Assembly: GCA_030621455.1 (NCBI GenBank) | Contig: JAUXHQ010000046.1 | Coordinates: 1-9,525, forward strand | Direction: 5' to 3' | Length of the DNA stretch: 9,525 nucleotides | From: Deltaproteobacteria bacterium | GTDB lineage: Bacteria; Desulfobacterota; UBA8473 | Shown: positions 1 to 6,214 of the stretch, piece by piece | Layout of the letters: each line of letters begins with the position of its first letter | Numbering within the stretch: the stretch's first letter is position 1 | Translations under genes and position numbers: made by a program | Notes under the pieces: model-generated | Database searches by the model: none | The model's input: only the letters and a program-made list of their open reading frames with translations | What the model was told of the DNA's origin: nothing

Positions 1-1665
1 CTTACGCTCACTCCCATGCTCTGCGCCCGGATAATCAGGGTTACCCGGACGGTAGAAGCCAAACAACATAATATCTTTTTTCGCGCCATAGAAGGCGGCA
101 TTTCGTCCATGAACAGGGCCTACCGTGTCCTGCTCCGCTCAGCCTTGAACCACCGCATACTGGTGGTCATATTTGCCGCAGGCGTCTTTGGTGCTACTGT
201 GGTCTTCTTCCTGGCCACGAACAAGGAGTTCCTTCCTTTGGAAGACAGAAGCCTCTATATAATGACGATGCGGACACCCGTGGGCTCCAGTATCGCATAC
301 ACGAGGGAGTTCATAAAGCGCGTGGAGGACATAGTGGCGGAAGAGCCTGAAAACACGATGATCACCAGCATGGTGGGCGCCATGCCTACGGATGATGCTA
401 ACAATGTTATGTTCTTCAATGTCATGGAGGACTGGGACAAGAGGGAACGGAGCCAACAAGAGATCATGGCCATATTGCAGGAGAACTGTAAGACCGTACC
501 CGGAGTTACTATCTCTGTGGAAGACTTCTCAGCCATAGGTCGGCTTGGGCGCAATACGGATGTGGACGGTATCATCAAAGGCCCGGACATGAATAAGCTG
601 ACAGAATATGCCACTGAGATGAAACGGATGTATGAGAGGACGCCCGGGATTACAGGGGTGGATTATGACCTGGAGCTGGAAAAACCGGAGGTCCGCGTCT
701 ATATCGACAGGAATAAGGCCGCAGATGTGGGGGTCGACATATCAACTATCGCCGACACCCTTAGGGTCCTGATCGACGGTCATACAGATGAAAATGTGAA
801 ATTCGAAGAAGAGGGCGAACGCTATGATATCCGGGTACGTATGTTGGAATCATACCGCACCGCGCCTTCCGACCTGATGAATATCCTTGTTCCATCCAGG
901 AGTGGGCAGTTGATAGAGCTGAGGAACCTGGTGTACCTGGAGAGCGGGGTGACTCCTCAAAGCATCAGACGTTTCGAACGGCAGCATGCGGTTCACATCT
1001 TTGCCAATGCCCGAGGGGAGAAGACTGCAGGGGAAGCCATAGAGGACTTGAAGAAGATTGCAAAGCAGGTTTTACCGAAAGAAGGTGGGTATGAACTGAG
1101 CTTCGGGGGGACGAGCGAGGATATGATCGAAATGTTCGAGTCCTTTGTCTTTGCCTTCCCCCTGGCAATAGTGGTGATCTATATGTTGTTGGCAGCCCAG
1201 TTTGAGAGTTTTGTCCATCCGTTCACGATACTGATTGCTTTGCCGCTGGCCCTCTTTGGGGCTTTCGGCGCCCTGGTTATTACGGGCAAGTCACTTAACC
1301 TTTTCAGCCTTATGGGCCTCGTCATGTTAGTGGGACTGGTGACAAAGAACGCCATATTATTGGTAGATTATACCAATATCCTGCGACAGAGGGGCTTAGC
1401 CCGTGACGAGGCTATCCTTGAGGCAGGCCCTGTGAGACTCAGGCCCGTCTTAATGACTGCACTCTCTACGTTTTTCGGAATGCTGCCTATAGCGCTGGAA
1501 CTCTGTGAAGGCGGTGAGGTAAGATCGCCTATGGCCATTGCCGTAGGCAGTGGCATGATTACCTCCACGTTCCTCACCCTTCTACTAATTCCGGTGATAT
1601 ATTCCTTACTGGATGACCTGACTGTCAAAGTAAAAGCAGTGTTTAGACCAGTGAAGCCTTACTAG
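1..1665 (+). CDS. RND efflux transporter, inner-membrane pump subunit (HAE1/AcrB type), C-terminal half; 5' truncated by window edge
   Basis: The frame is open from the first base, which reads LTLTP and then MLCAR, so the ATG at 16 is internal and the true start lies left of the window. The 554 visible residues correspond to about the second half of a roughly 1,030-residue AcrB-like pump. Visible in order: a transmembrane helix near residues 51-73 (HRILVVIFAAGVFGATVVFF), a long periplasmic porter/docking region (about 75-375), then five helices from about 380 to 537. Family landmarks are LAAQFESFVHPFTIL, GLVTKNAILLVDY (its Lys, residue 449, aligns with the AcrB proton-relay Lys940) and RLRPVLMTALS. 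The TM4 aspartates lie outside the window. Such trimers export drugs, metals or lipophilic compounds by proton antiport, together with a periplasmic adaptor and a TolC-like channel, neither of which is visible. The substrate cannot be told. It converges on miaA, 86 bp away, with no clear terminator between them. Confidence 0.95.
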   Translation, partial: LTLTPMLCARIIRVTRTVEAKQHNIFFRAIEGGISSMNRAYRVLLRSALNHRILVVIFAAGVFGATVVFFLATNKEFLPLEDRSLYIMTMRTPVGSSIAYTREFIKRVEDIVAEEPENTMITSMVGAMPTDDANNVMFFNVMEDWDKRERSQQEIMAILQENCKTVPGVTISVEDFSAIGRLGRNTDVDGIIKGPDMNKLTEYATEMKRMYERTPGITGVDYDLELEKPEVRVYIDRNKAADVGVDISTIADTLRVLIDGHTDENVKFEEEGERYDIRVRMLESYRTAPSDLMNILVPSRSGQLIELRNLVYLESGVTPQSIRRFERQHAVHIFANARGEKTAGEAIEDLKKIAKQVLPKEGGYELSFGGTSEDMIEMFESFVFAFPLAIVVIYMLLAAQFESFVHPFTILIALPLALFGAFGALVITGKSLNLFSLMGLVMLVGLVTKNAILLVDYTNILRQRGLARDEAILEAGPVRLRPVLMTALSTFFGMLPIALELCEGGEVRSPMAIAVGSGMITSTFLTLLLIPVIYSLLDDLTVKVKAVFRPVKPY

Positions 1666-1751
1666 TTTCGTCCGGAAATGGCACTTTTCCTCATTATGGC
1701 CTTATCTCGTTCCTATTGGTCCTGACAAACTCACTGACGCCCTTCTCGCCA

Positions 1752-2732
1752 CTATCCTGGCCTGTGCCTCTTTGATGGGTTCTTGTGGTGGTTTGTGTTT
1801 GGAGCCCTTTCCACAAACCCTTTCGTTTTCCGCAGTATCTCTCCATAATCATCGGGGTATGTGTACCAGTTTATCTCGGGATCAGCCCTGAACCAAGTCA
1901 TCTGGCGTTTGGCATAACGCTTTGTGTCCCGTTTCAATCGCGAAATGGACTCATCCAATGAGAATTCCCCGGAAATATACCCGGTAATCTGTTTGTACCC
2001 TAATGCTTGCATCGGCTTTAAATCCGCTGTGTATCCCATTGCCAGGAGTGATTTGACCTCGTCTACAAGACCGGCCGCCATCATCCTGTCCGCCCTATGC
2101 TCTATTCGCGAATAAAGACGTTGTCGGTCCTCCAGGTGGAGACCAATCTTCAAGGTTTCAAAGGGGGACTCTTTGAAGTTATGTTTATCGTGGTGTTCTG
2201 ACAATGGCCTTTGGGTCAACTGATAGACCTCTAACGCCCGTATGATCCGAAAAGAGTCATTATGGTGTAACCTTGCTGCAGTGACCGGATCTATCTCTGT
2301 TAGTTCTCGGTAGAGAGATTGGGTGCCTTCCTTTGCAGCCTTTTCCTTAAGTTCCTGTCGGAGTTGTGGGTCTGCACCAGGGCCATCGAACAGACCTCCG
2401 GTTAGGGCTTTAACGTAAAGTCCTGTCCCTCCCGCCACAATAGCGGTTTTACTCTGTATGTTAACTTCGGAGATGGCCGTTGTCGCTTTTTGCCGGAACA
2501 ATTCGGCGCTGAACGCCTCATCCGGGTATAAGACATCTATAAGATGATGCTTTACACTGAGCTGCTCCTCTGGAGTCGGTTTGGCTGTGCCTATGTCCAT
2601 ATACCTGTATATCTGCATGGAATCGGCACTGATGATCTCTGTGTCAACCTCGTTGGCTAAATCTAATGCCAACCGGGACTTGCCAATGGATGTGGGGCCG
2701 ACGATTATTATTATTTTTGTCTTATGAATCAC
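1752..2732 (-). CDS. miaA: tRNA dimethylallyltransferase (tRNA A37 isopentenyltransferase) MiaA
   Basis: The 326-residue product transfers a dimethylallyl group from DMAPP to N6 of adenosine 37 in tRNAs that read UNN codons. Visible motifs: P-loop GPTSIGKS (12-19); IISADSMQIYRYMDIGTAKP (33-52), carrying the conserved Asp and Gln that contact the target base; HHLIDVLYPDE; GGTGLYVKAL (101-110); RIIRALEVY; LGYKQITGY (244-252); and RYAKRQMTWFR (272-282). Length is slightly above the usual 300-316 because of a basic His/Lys/Arg-rich tail (about 308-326). The start is GTG (2732-2730), preceded by an AGGA stretch; the in-frame position and the complete N-terminal strand before the P-loop support it. 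It lies 76 bp downstream of hisG on the same strand and is probably co-transcribed, with a weak internal promoter possible at 2748-2775. Confidence 0.96.
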   Translation of the reverse strand: MIHKTKIIIIVGPTSIGKSRLALDLANEVDTEIISADSMQIYRYMDIGTAKPTPEEQLSVKHHLIDVLYPDEAFSAELFRQKATTAISEVNIQSKTAIVAGGTGLYVKALTGGLFDGPGADPQLRQELKEKAAKEGTQSLYRELTEIDPVTAARLHHNDSFRIIRALEVYQLTQRPLSEHHDKHNFKESPFETLKIGLHLEDRQRLYSRIEHRADRMMAAGLVDEVKSLLAMGYTADLKPMQALGYKQITGYISGEFSLDESISRLKRDTKRYAKRQMTWFRADPEINWYTYPDDYGEILRKTKGFVERAPNTNHHKNPSKRHRPG

Positions 2733-2747
2733 GGCATCCTACATTTC

Positions 2748-2775
2748 AACATAAAAGTAGTTTACACTTTGGCAA
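2748..2775 (-). promoter_or_regulatory. Possible internal promoter for miaA
   Basis: Read on the minus strand: TTGCCA (2775-2770, 5/6 to the -35 consensus), a 16-bp spacer, then TATGTT (2753-2748, 4/6 to the -10 consensus). It lies in the hisG-miaA gap and would give a leader of only about ten bases before the GTG start. Consensus matching by eye only; weak. Confidence 0.25.
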
Positions 2776-2808
2776 TTTATAAATGGAAACAAAACCCGCA
2801 ACTCCCCA

Positions 2809-3681
2809 CTATATGACCTTGTTCAAGGGGTACTCTACGATCCCTTCTGCACCAGCTTCTTGTAGTTTTGGTATCAATCGACGGACCGTTTTTTTGTCTA
2901 CAACTGCCTCCACAGAGTACCATTCTTGTTCATAAAGCTTTGCTATGGTTGGGGCTTTCAAACTAGGAAGGATACTCGTAATGTTGTCTATGTCTTTTTC
3001 GGGAATGTTCATCTTTAACCCAACTCTATTTTCCGCCTGTAGCGCGCCATTGAGCAAGATCTTAACCTGATCCATCTTTTTTCGTTTCCATGGATCCTGC
3101 CACGACTCTTTGTTGGCTATCAGTTGAGTGTTGGATTCCATCAGTTGATGGACGATGCGAAGACCGTGAGCCCTGATAGTACTACCTGTTTCAGTAACCT
3201 CTACTATCGCATCAACCAACCCTTCTACTACCTTGGCTTCAGTAGCCCCCCATGAAAACTCCACATCGATATTTATATTTCGCTCCGAAAAAAACTTCTT
3301 TGTAAAATTTACAAGTTCCGTTGAAACCCTTTTCCCTTCCAAATCTTCTAATCTCCTTATGGGAGAATCCTCTGTCACTACCAATACCCATTTCGCCGGT
3401 CTTTGAGTCACCTTTGAATATATCAAATCTTGAAGGATAACCACGTCAGAACTGTTTTCGAGAATCCAGTCCTTTCCTGTCAGGCCCAGGTCCAGGGTCC
3501 CATCTTCCACGTATCTTGACATCTCTTGAGCTCTAATAAGAGCGCACTTGACCTCAGTATCGTCGATTTCCGGAAAATAACTCCGGGAATTCACCGATAT
3601 TCGCCAACCGGCCTTTCTAAATAGTTCGATTGTAGCTTTTTCCAGGCTTCCTTTTGGTATTCCCAATTTTAGAATATTCAT
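2809..3681 (-). CDS. hisG: ATP phosphoribosyltransferase HisG, long form with C-terminal regulatory domain
   Basis: This enzyme catalyses the first committed step of histidine synthesis, joining PRPP and ATP to give phosphoribosyl-ATP. The 290 residues contain [16 protein letters not shown] at the N-terminus, LGLTGKDW (65-72), and the PRPP-binding stretch around [20 protein letters not shown] continuing to [10 protein letters not shown] (145-174). Residues about 219-290 ([20 protein letters not shown] onward) form the ACT-like HisG_C domain. That makes it the hexameric, HisZ-independent long form, in which histidine feedback-inhibits through this domain (family knowledge). The ATG at 3681 follows AGAGGTGG at close spacing and begins right at the conserved first strand. 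It stands apart from other his genes in the window and is followed by miaA. A promoter at 3811-3838 and a leader with a hairpin and small ORF lie upstream. Confidence 0.97.
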   Translation of the reverse strand: MNILKLGIPKGSLEKATIELFRKAGWRISVNSRSYFPEIDDTEVKCALIRAQEMSRYVEDGTLDLGLTGKDWILENSSDVVILQDLIYSKVTQRPAKWVLVVTEDSPIRRLEDLEGKRVSTELVNFTKKFFSERNINIDVEFSWGATEAKVVEGLVDAIVEVTETGSTIRAHGLRIVHQLMESNTQLIANKESWQDPWKRKKMDQVKILLNGALQAENRVGLKMNIPEKDIDNITSILPSLKAPTIAKLYEQEWYSVEAVVDKKTVRRLIPKLQEAGAEGIVEYPLNKVI

Positions 3682-3785
3682 GCCACCTCTTTCTCTGGCC
3701 TTTTCACTTGTGATAGCCTTATAAAATTGCCTTTGATATTCGCAGCGAAGCCCCTGAGTTCCAGGGACCCCATTGTGTCAGTCAT
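3678..3785 (-). CDS. Possible 35-aa leader/upstream ORF overlapping the hisG start (ATGA)
   Basis: An ATG at 3785-3783 opens a 35-codon frame, [20 protein letters not shown] and then [15 protein letters not shown]. It stops with TGA at 3680-3678, so its stop overlaps the hisG ATG (3681-3679) as ATGA, the arrangement typical of translational coupling. The frame stays open further upstream (to about 3845), but the predicted transcription start near 3804 makes this ATG the first one in the transcript. A later in-frame ATG lies at 3773. No Shine-Dalgarno is evident before 3785, there is no run of His codons as in classical his attenuator peptides, and I do not recognise the peptide. It could be a chance open frame in the leader. 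Confidence 0.22.
   Translation of the reverse strand: MTDTMGSLELRGFAANIKGNFIRLSQVKRPEKEVA
3750..3768 (-). promoter_or_regulatory. Hairpin in the hisG 5' leader
   Basis: On the minus strand GTCCCTG and CAGGGGC pair around a five-base loop (7 bp with one G-T pair), about 70 nt upstream of the hisG ATG and inside the predicted leader. There is no following T-run, so it is not an obvious attenuator-terminator. I could not match it to a known riboswitch or T-box. Confidence 0.3.
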
Positions 3786-3810
3786 GCACCAGGTGAGAGC
3801 AATCGACTCA

Positions 3811-3838
3811 ATCATACTATTCATGTGTCGTTTGTCAA
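3811..3838 (-). promoter_or_regulatory. Sigma70-type promoter for hisG(-miaA)
   Basis: Read on the minus strand: a perfect -35 TTGACA (3838-3833), a 16-bp spacer, and a -10 TATGAT (3816-3811, 5/6 to consensus). Transcription would begin near 3804, giving a leader of about 120 nt before the hisG start. It is the best promoter match in the window and points toward the hisG-miaA pair. Confidence 0.6.
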
Positions 3839-3940
3839 GTTGGATCTTAGACACTCAGCACCGGGTCACGCTTAAGAATTATAATACCATGGCACTTTTT
3901 GATATGACGTGTAGTTGTCGTCAGATTGAGGAAACTCATA

Positions 3941-3977
3941 AAAAAAGGCAGGCATTTCTTGTCTATGCCTGCCTTTT
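3941..3977 (-). terminator. Intrinsic terminator downstream of the HU gene
   Basis: On the minus strand a perfect 12-bp stem (AAAAGGCAGGCA with TGCCTGCCTTTT, positions 3977-3966 and 3954-3943) encloses an 11-base loop. The stem runs straight into a T-tract (3946-3941, six T). It begins 31 bp after the HU stop codon, the standard place for rho-independent termination. In the plus direction the T-run is only four long, so it would be much weaker. Confidence 0.85.
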
Positions 3978-4008
3978 GATCTTCTGTCTATTTTAATTTG
4001 TACCTATT

Positions 4009-4281
4009 TTACTTAACGCTTTCCTTTAACTTCTTCCCTACCTTGAACTTTGCCACCTTGGTTGCAGGAATCTTTATGTCTTTTCCTGTTTGAGGATTTC
4101 TGCCTTTTCTGGCTTTTCTCTGAACTACGGAGAATGTTCCAAAACCAGTCAATGTGATCTTTCCACCCTTCTTCAAGGTAGCGGTAACATTGCTGGTAAA
4201 GGAATTTAGAGCCTTTTCAGCACTTGCTTTGCTCAGGTTTGCATCCTCTGCTATCTTTGCCACCAATTCTGCTTTTGTCAT
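4009..4281 (-). CDS. HU-family DNA-binding protein (bacterial histone-like)
   Basis: A small basic nucleoid protein that binds and bends DNA as a dimer. From the chosen start it is 90 residues, exactly the usual HU length. It opens [20 protein letters not shown] (helical dimerisation region), continues with [11 protein letters not shown], and then shows the family signature [14 protein letters not shown] on the DNA-embracing beta arm, ending in a Lys-rich tail. Two ATGs compete, at 4287 and 4281. The strong AGGAGG (4296-4291) is only 3 nt from the first but 9 nt from the second, so MTKAEL is preferred; the alternative adds just Met-Arg. It appears monocistronic, with its own terminator at 3941-3977 and a long empty upstream region. 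HU rather than IHF is favoured by overall fit, but the alpha or beta paralogue cannot be named. Confidence 0.95.
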   Translation of the reverse strand: MTKAELVAKIAEDANLSKASAEKALNSFTSNVTATLKKGGKITLTGFGTFSVVQRKARKGRNPQTGKDIKIPATKVAKFKVGKKLKESVK

Positions 4282-4290
4282 TCTCATGTT

Positions 4291-4296
4291 CCTCCT
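4291..4296 (-). promoter_or_regulatory. Strong ribosome binding site of the HU gene
   Basis: AGGAGG on the minus strand, embedded in a purine run. Its spacing of 9 nt to the ATG at 4281, against 3 nt to the ATG at 4287, decides the start in favour of the downstream Met. Confidence 0.75.
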
Positions 4297-4434
4297 TTTT
4301 TCTCGCAGATCTTTAAGTTTTTAATGTGTATCCATTTTTGCTTACAAACCAAATCAATAGAAATATCGCGTTCCCTCAGTTCTTCATGAGAGCCAAGATT
4401 TGAACGTTAAAGATGTTATCCAATCACCCCCTTC

Positions 4435-4463
4435 ATTTTGGCATTCATGTTAGTTTGCGTCAA
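4435..4463 (-). promoter_or_regulatory. Candidate promoter for the HU gene
   Basis: On the minus strand TTGACG (4463-4458, 5/6 to the -35 consensus), a 17-bp spacer and CAAAAT (4440-4435, 4/6 to the -10 consensus). It would produce a leader of roughly 145 nt before the HU start. A match of this quality is expected by chance in A+T-rich DNA. Confidence 0.25.
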
Positions 4464-4925
4464 TCCTTCTTAAGGTCTATGTGTGGATTGGTACTAGATA
4501 GCTGTTCACTGTGCAGAGACGAGATTAGGAAAGCACTTGAGCGTTAACCTGGCTCAATGTTGAGATTGACTTAATCGTTCAACAACTCAACAGGCTTATC
4601 TGTGTGACTTGATTAACAGTCATCCGCAGGGTGGTTAGTGGATTAAAAGAACGGTTTTCTTCCGTGTTCTCTGGGGTGAACTAACTACATTTGTTCGATC
4701 TGTGCGCTTAGAGAAAGGCTTATGACTTGAATGATCTTTGTCGGACATTCATGGTCACTGATGCACAAACAAATTAGCGTGGATCAAACATTCGCAAGAC
4801 CCTTGGGTGTTCCCATCAAGACAAGGCCGGATAAGGATGTATTCTTTTATCATTTCAGCCAAGTTGATAAAAAGGTAAAGACCTTAAAGTGAGTTCCTAT
4901 ATATGGCTAAACACCTACATCCTCT

Positions 4926-4947
4926 GTTGAAAATGATATTTTCCAAC
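4926..4947. repeat. Inverted repeat upstream of moaA
   Basis: GTTGAAAAT and ATTTTCCAAC face each other around a three-base centre. The inner 6-bp arms (GAAAAT/ATTTTC) are perfect, and one extra base offsets the outer GTTG/CAAC arms. This could be an operator or a small hairpin about 190 bp before the moaA start. No known regulator box is recognised. Confidence 0.4.
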
Positions 4948-5006
4948 ATAACACCATCTTTTTATGATCCCTTAAGGAAAAGCGACACCGTCCAGCTCTA
5001 GGTCTT

Positions 5007-5020
5007 AACCTGCGCAGGTT
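5007..5020. promoter_or_regulatory. Perfect 14-bp palindrome upstream of the moaA promoter
   Basis: AACCTGCGCAGGTT is a perfect dyad with no spacer. It ends about 54 bp before the TTGACA hexamer of the presumed moaA promoter, a place suited to an activator or repressor dimer. It does not match the TATATA-rich ModE operator. Function is inferred only from symmetry and position. Confidence 0.4.
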
Positions 5021-5073
5021 TCTGCTCATTTACCACGGAGACTGAGGTTTGTCAAGGGAAAAAAGGAAAAAAC

Positions 5074-5100
5074 TTGACAATCTTTTCAGGTTATCATAGT
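5074..5100 (+). promoter_or_regulatory. Likely sigma70-type promoter of moaA
   Basis: A perfect -35 TTGACA at 5074-5079 is followed after 15 bp by CATAGT (5095-5100, 4/6 to the -10 consensus). A TATCAT (5092-5097, 5/6) also lies there but only 12 bp away. Transcription would begin near 5107, about 30 nt before the moaA ATG. The TTG at 5074 that could open a longer moaA frame is part of this -35 box, which argues against it being a start codon. Confidence 0.45.
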
Positions 5101-5136
5101 AAAGGATGGACCGTTCTCTATATCCACAAGGATCCC

Positions 5137-6126
5137 ATGAAAAGCCTGATTGATAAATTTAATCGTAAAATCAATTATCTACGCGTGTCCGTCACCGATC
5201 GCTGCAATCTCAGGTGCGTTTACTGCACACCGATCGAAGGTGCCTTAAAGATCAGTCATGAGGAGATTCTCCGTTATGAGGAAATCCTCCGCGTCGTTGA
5301 AGTCGCTGTGAAAAAAGGCATCTCTAAGGTAAGGGTTACAGGGGGAGAACCCCTGGTAAGAAAAGGGGTCGTAAACTTCATACGCTTCCTCTCAAAGATC
5401 CATGGCGTTCAGGACCTTAGTTTGACCACAAACGGGATATTACTTCGTGATTTTGCTACTTCTCTGTTTGACGCAGGGCTTCGCCGTATAAATGTCAGCA
5501 TAGATTCTCTTAATCGTTTGAAGTTCAAAGAGATTACCGGGGGTGGGGACCTTAAAAGGGTTTGGGAAGGAACTGAGGAAGCCATGAGGTCGGGGCTCTC
5601 CCCTGTGAAGATAAACACCGTTATCATAAGGGGGGTTAACGATGATGAGGTTATTGACTTTGCCAGGCTTTCAATGGATAATCCCTATCATATAAGGTTT
5701 ATAGAGCTGATGCCCATCGGATCTAATAGTCAATGGAATGAAGACAGATACGTGTCATCCGAGGAGGTAAAGAAAAAAATAGAGAGTTTCAAGAGGCTTT
5801 GTCCCATCAATAAAAAAGAGGGAGGGGGACCTGCTCGAATGTTCAGATTTGAGGGAGCACCCGGCAAGATCGGCTTTATCAGTCCCTTCAGCGATCATTT
5901 TTGTTCTTCCTGTAATAGGTTGAGGTTAACTGCCGATGGGAAGCTCAGGACCTGCCTTTTTTCCGACAAGGAGGTGGACCTAAAACCCTCCCTTAGAGAA
6001 ACATCTGATAACTCCAGCCTGGAGAGGCTCATCGATTTCGCCATCTCAAACAAAGCCGAGAGACATTTCTTGGGGGAAAAAAGCCCCAAGAAATGCTCAC
6101 GGAACATGTCGGCTATTGGCGGATAA
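5137..6126 (+). CDS. moaA: GTP 3',8-cyclase MoaA (molybdenum cofactor biosynthesis, radical SAM)
   Basis: MoaA converts GTP to 3',8-cyclo-7,8-dihydro-GTP, the first step of molybdopterin synthesis, which MoaC completes to cPMP. From the ATG at 5137 it has 329 residues, the family norm. Visible: YLRVSVTDRCNLRCVYC with the radical-SAM cysteines C23, C27 and C30; VRVTGGEPLVR (66-75); the C-terminal GTP-side cluster FCSSCNRLRLTADGKLRTC with C256, C259 and C273; and the terminal SAIGG, whose two glycines are essential in the family. The ATG follows AAGGA with 4 nt spacing and matches the usual MoaA opening; an upstream TTG at 5074 would add 21 unconserved residues and falls in the -35 box. No other moa or moe genes are visible. 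It converges on the acyl-CoA ligase gene, 88 bp away. A long perfect hairpin lies in codons 310-320. Confidence 0.97.
   Translation: MKSLIDKFNRKINYLRVSVTDRCNLRCVYCTPIEGALKISHEEILRYEEILRVVEVAVKKGISKVRVTGGEPLVRKGVVNFIRFLSKIHGVQDLSLTTNGILLRDFATSLFDAGLRRINVSIDSLNRLKFKEITGGGDLKRVWEGTEEAMRSGLSPVKINTVIIRGVNDDEVIDFARLSMDNPYHIRFIELMPIGSNSQWNEDRYVSSEEVKKKIESFKRLCPINKKEGGGPARMFRFEGAPGKIGFISPFSDHFCSSCNRLRLTADGKLRTCLFSDKEVDLKPSLRETSDNSSLERLIDFAISNKAERHFLGEKSPKKCSRNMSAIGG
6064..6095. repeat. Perfect 12-bp inverted repeat inside the 3' end of moaA
   Basis: CATTTCTTGGGG (6064-6075) and CCCCAAGAAATG (6084-6095) are exact reverse complements around an eight-base loop, GAAAAAAG. The element sits in frame within moaA, 31 bp before the stop codon, encoding HFLG-EKS-PKK. 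There is no T-run after it on either strand, so it is not a standard terminator. It may stabilise the mRNA 3' end or reflect an inserted palindrome. Confidence 0.8.
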
Positions 6127-6214
6127 GATGAAGCTATCCAGTGCCCTATTCCAAATCACGTTCTTCAGTTGAATCCCAATCCTTACTGGATCGTCCTTTT
6201 CTCCGTTCAAGTTA

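Larger units (their letters stand above)
4297..5073. other. Gene-free intergenic region between divergent HU and moaA genes
   Basis: About 780 bp without any convincing coding frame on either strand: stops are frequent in all frames, and only peptides of about ten to twenty residues start here. I saw no tRNA, rRNA, tmRNA or RNase P signature and no CRISPR-like repeats. It does hold dyads: TGTTGAG/CTCAACA near 4560-4592, a GTTGAAAAT-type inverted repeat at 4926-4947, CCTTAAGG near 4970, and the 14-bp palindrome at 5007-5020. It also carries the presumed promoters of the two flanking genes. Its function is unknown; an unrecognised regulatory RNA or decayed sequence are both possible. Confidence 0.6.

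Noticed and set aside
3727..3996. 89-aa plus-strand open frame over the hisG leader and HU terminator
   Set aside because: It spans a terminator hairpin and the hisG promoter, has no ribosome binding site or recognisable domain, and is Cys/Leu-rich in the manner of non-coding translation.
4391..4415. Possible tRNA T-arm on the minus strand (GTTCAAATC)
   Set aside because: The flanking bases do not pair as a T-stem, and no anticodon arm or acceptor stem can be built around it.
4960..5073. Molybdenum cofactor riboswitch upstream of moaA
   Set aside because: I could not find the conserved G/C-rich pairing and loop pattern of that riboswitch class; only a simple palindrome and a promoter are visible. 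A covariance-model search would be needed to exclude it fully.
5074..5136. N-terminal 21-residue extension of MoaA from a TTG at 5074
   Set aside because: The TTG is part of a perfect -35 TTGACA, the added residues are not MoaA-like, and an ATG at 5137 has an AAGGA ribosome binding site and the expected N-terminus.
6136..6191. ATCCAGT / ACTGGAT 7-bp dyad between moaA and the ligase gene, considered as a bidirectional terminator
   Set aside because: The arms are 42 bases apart and no T-run follows on either strand, so it is not a convincing terminator.
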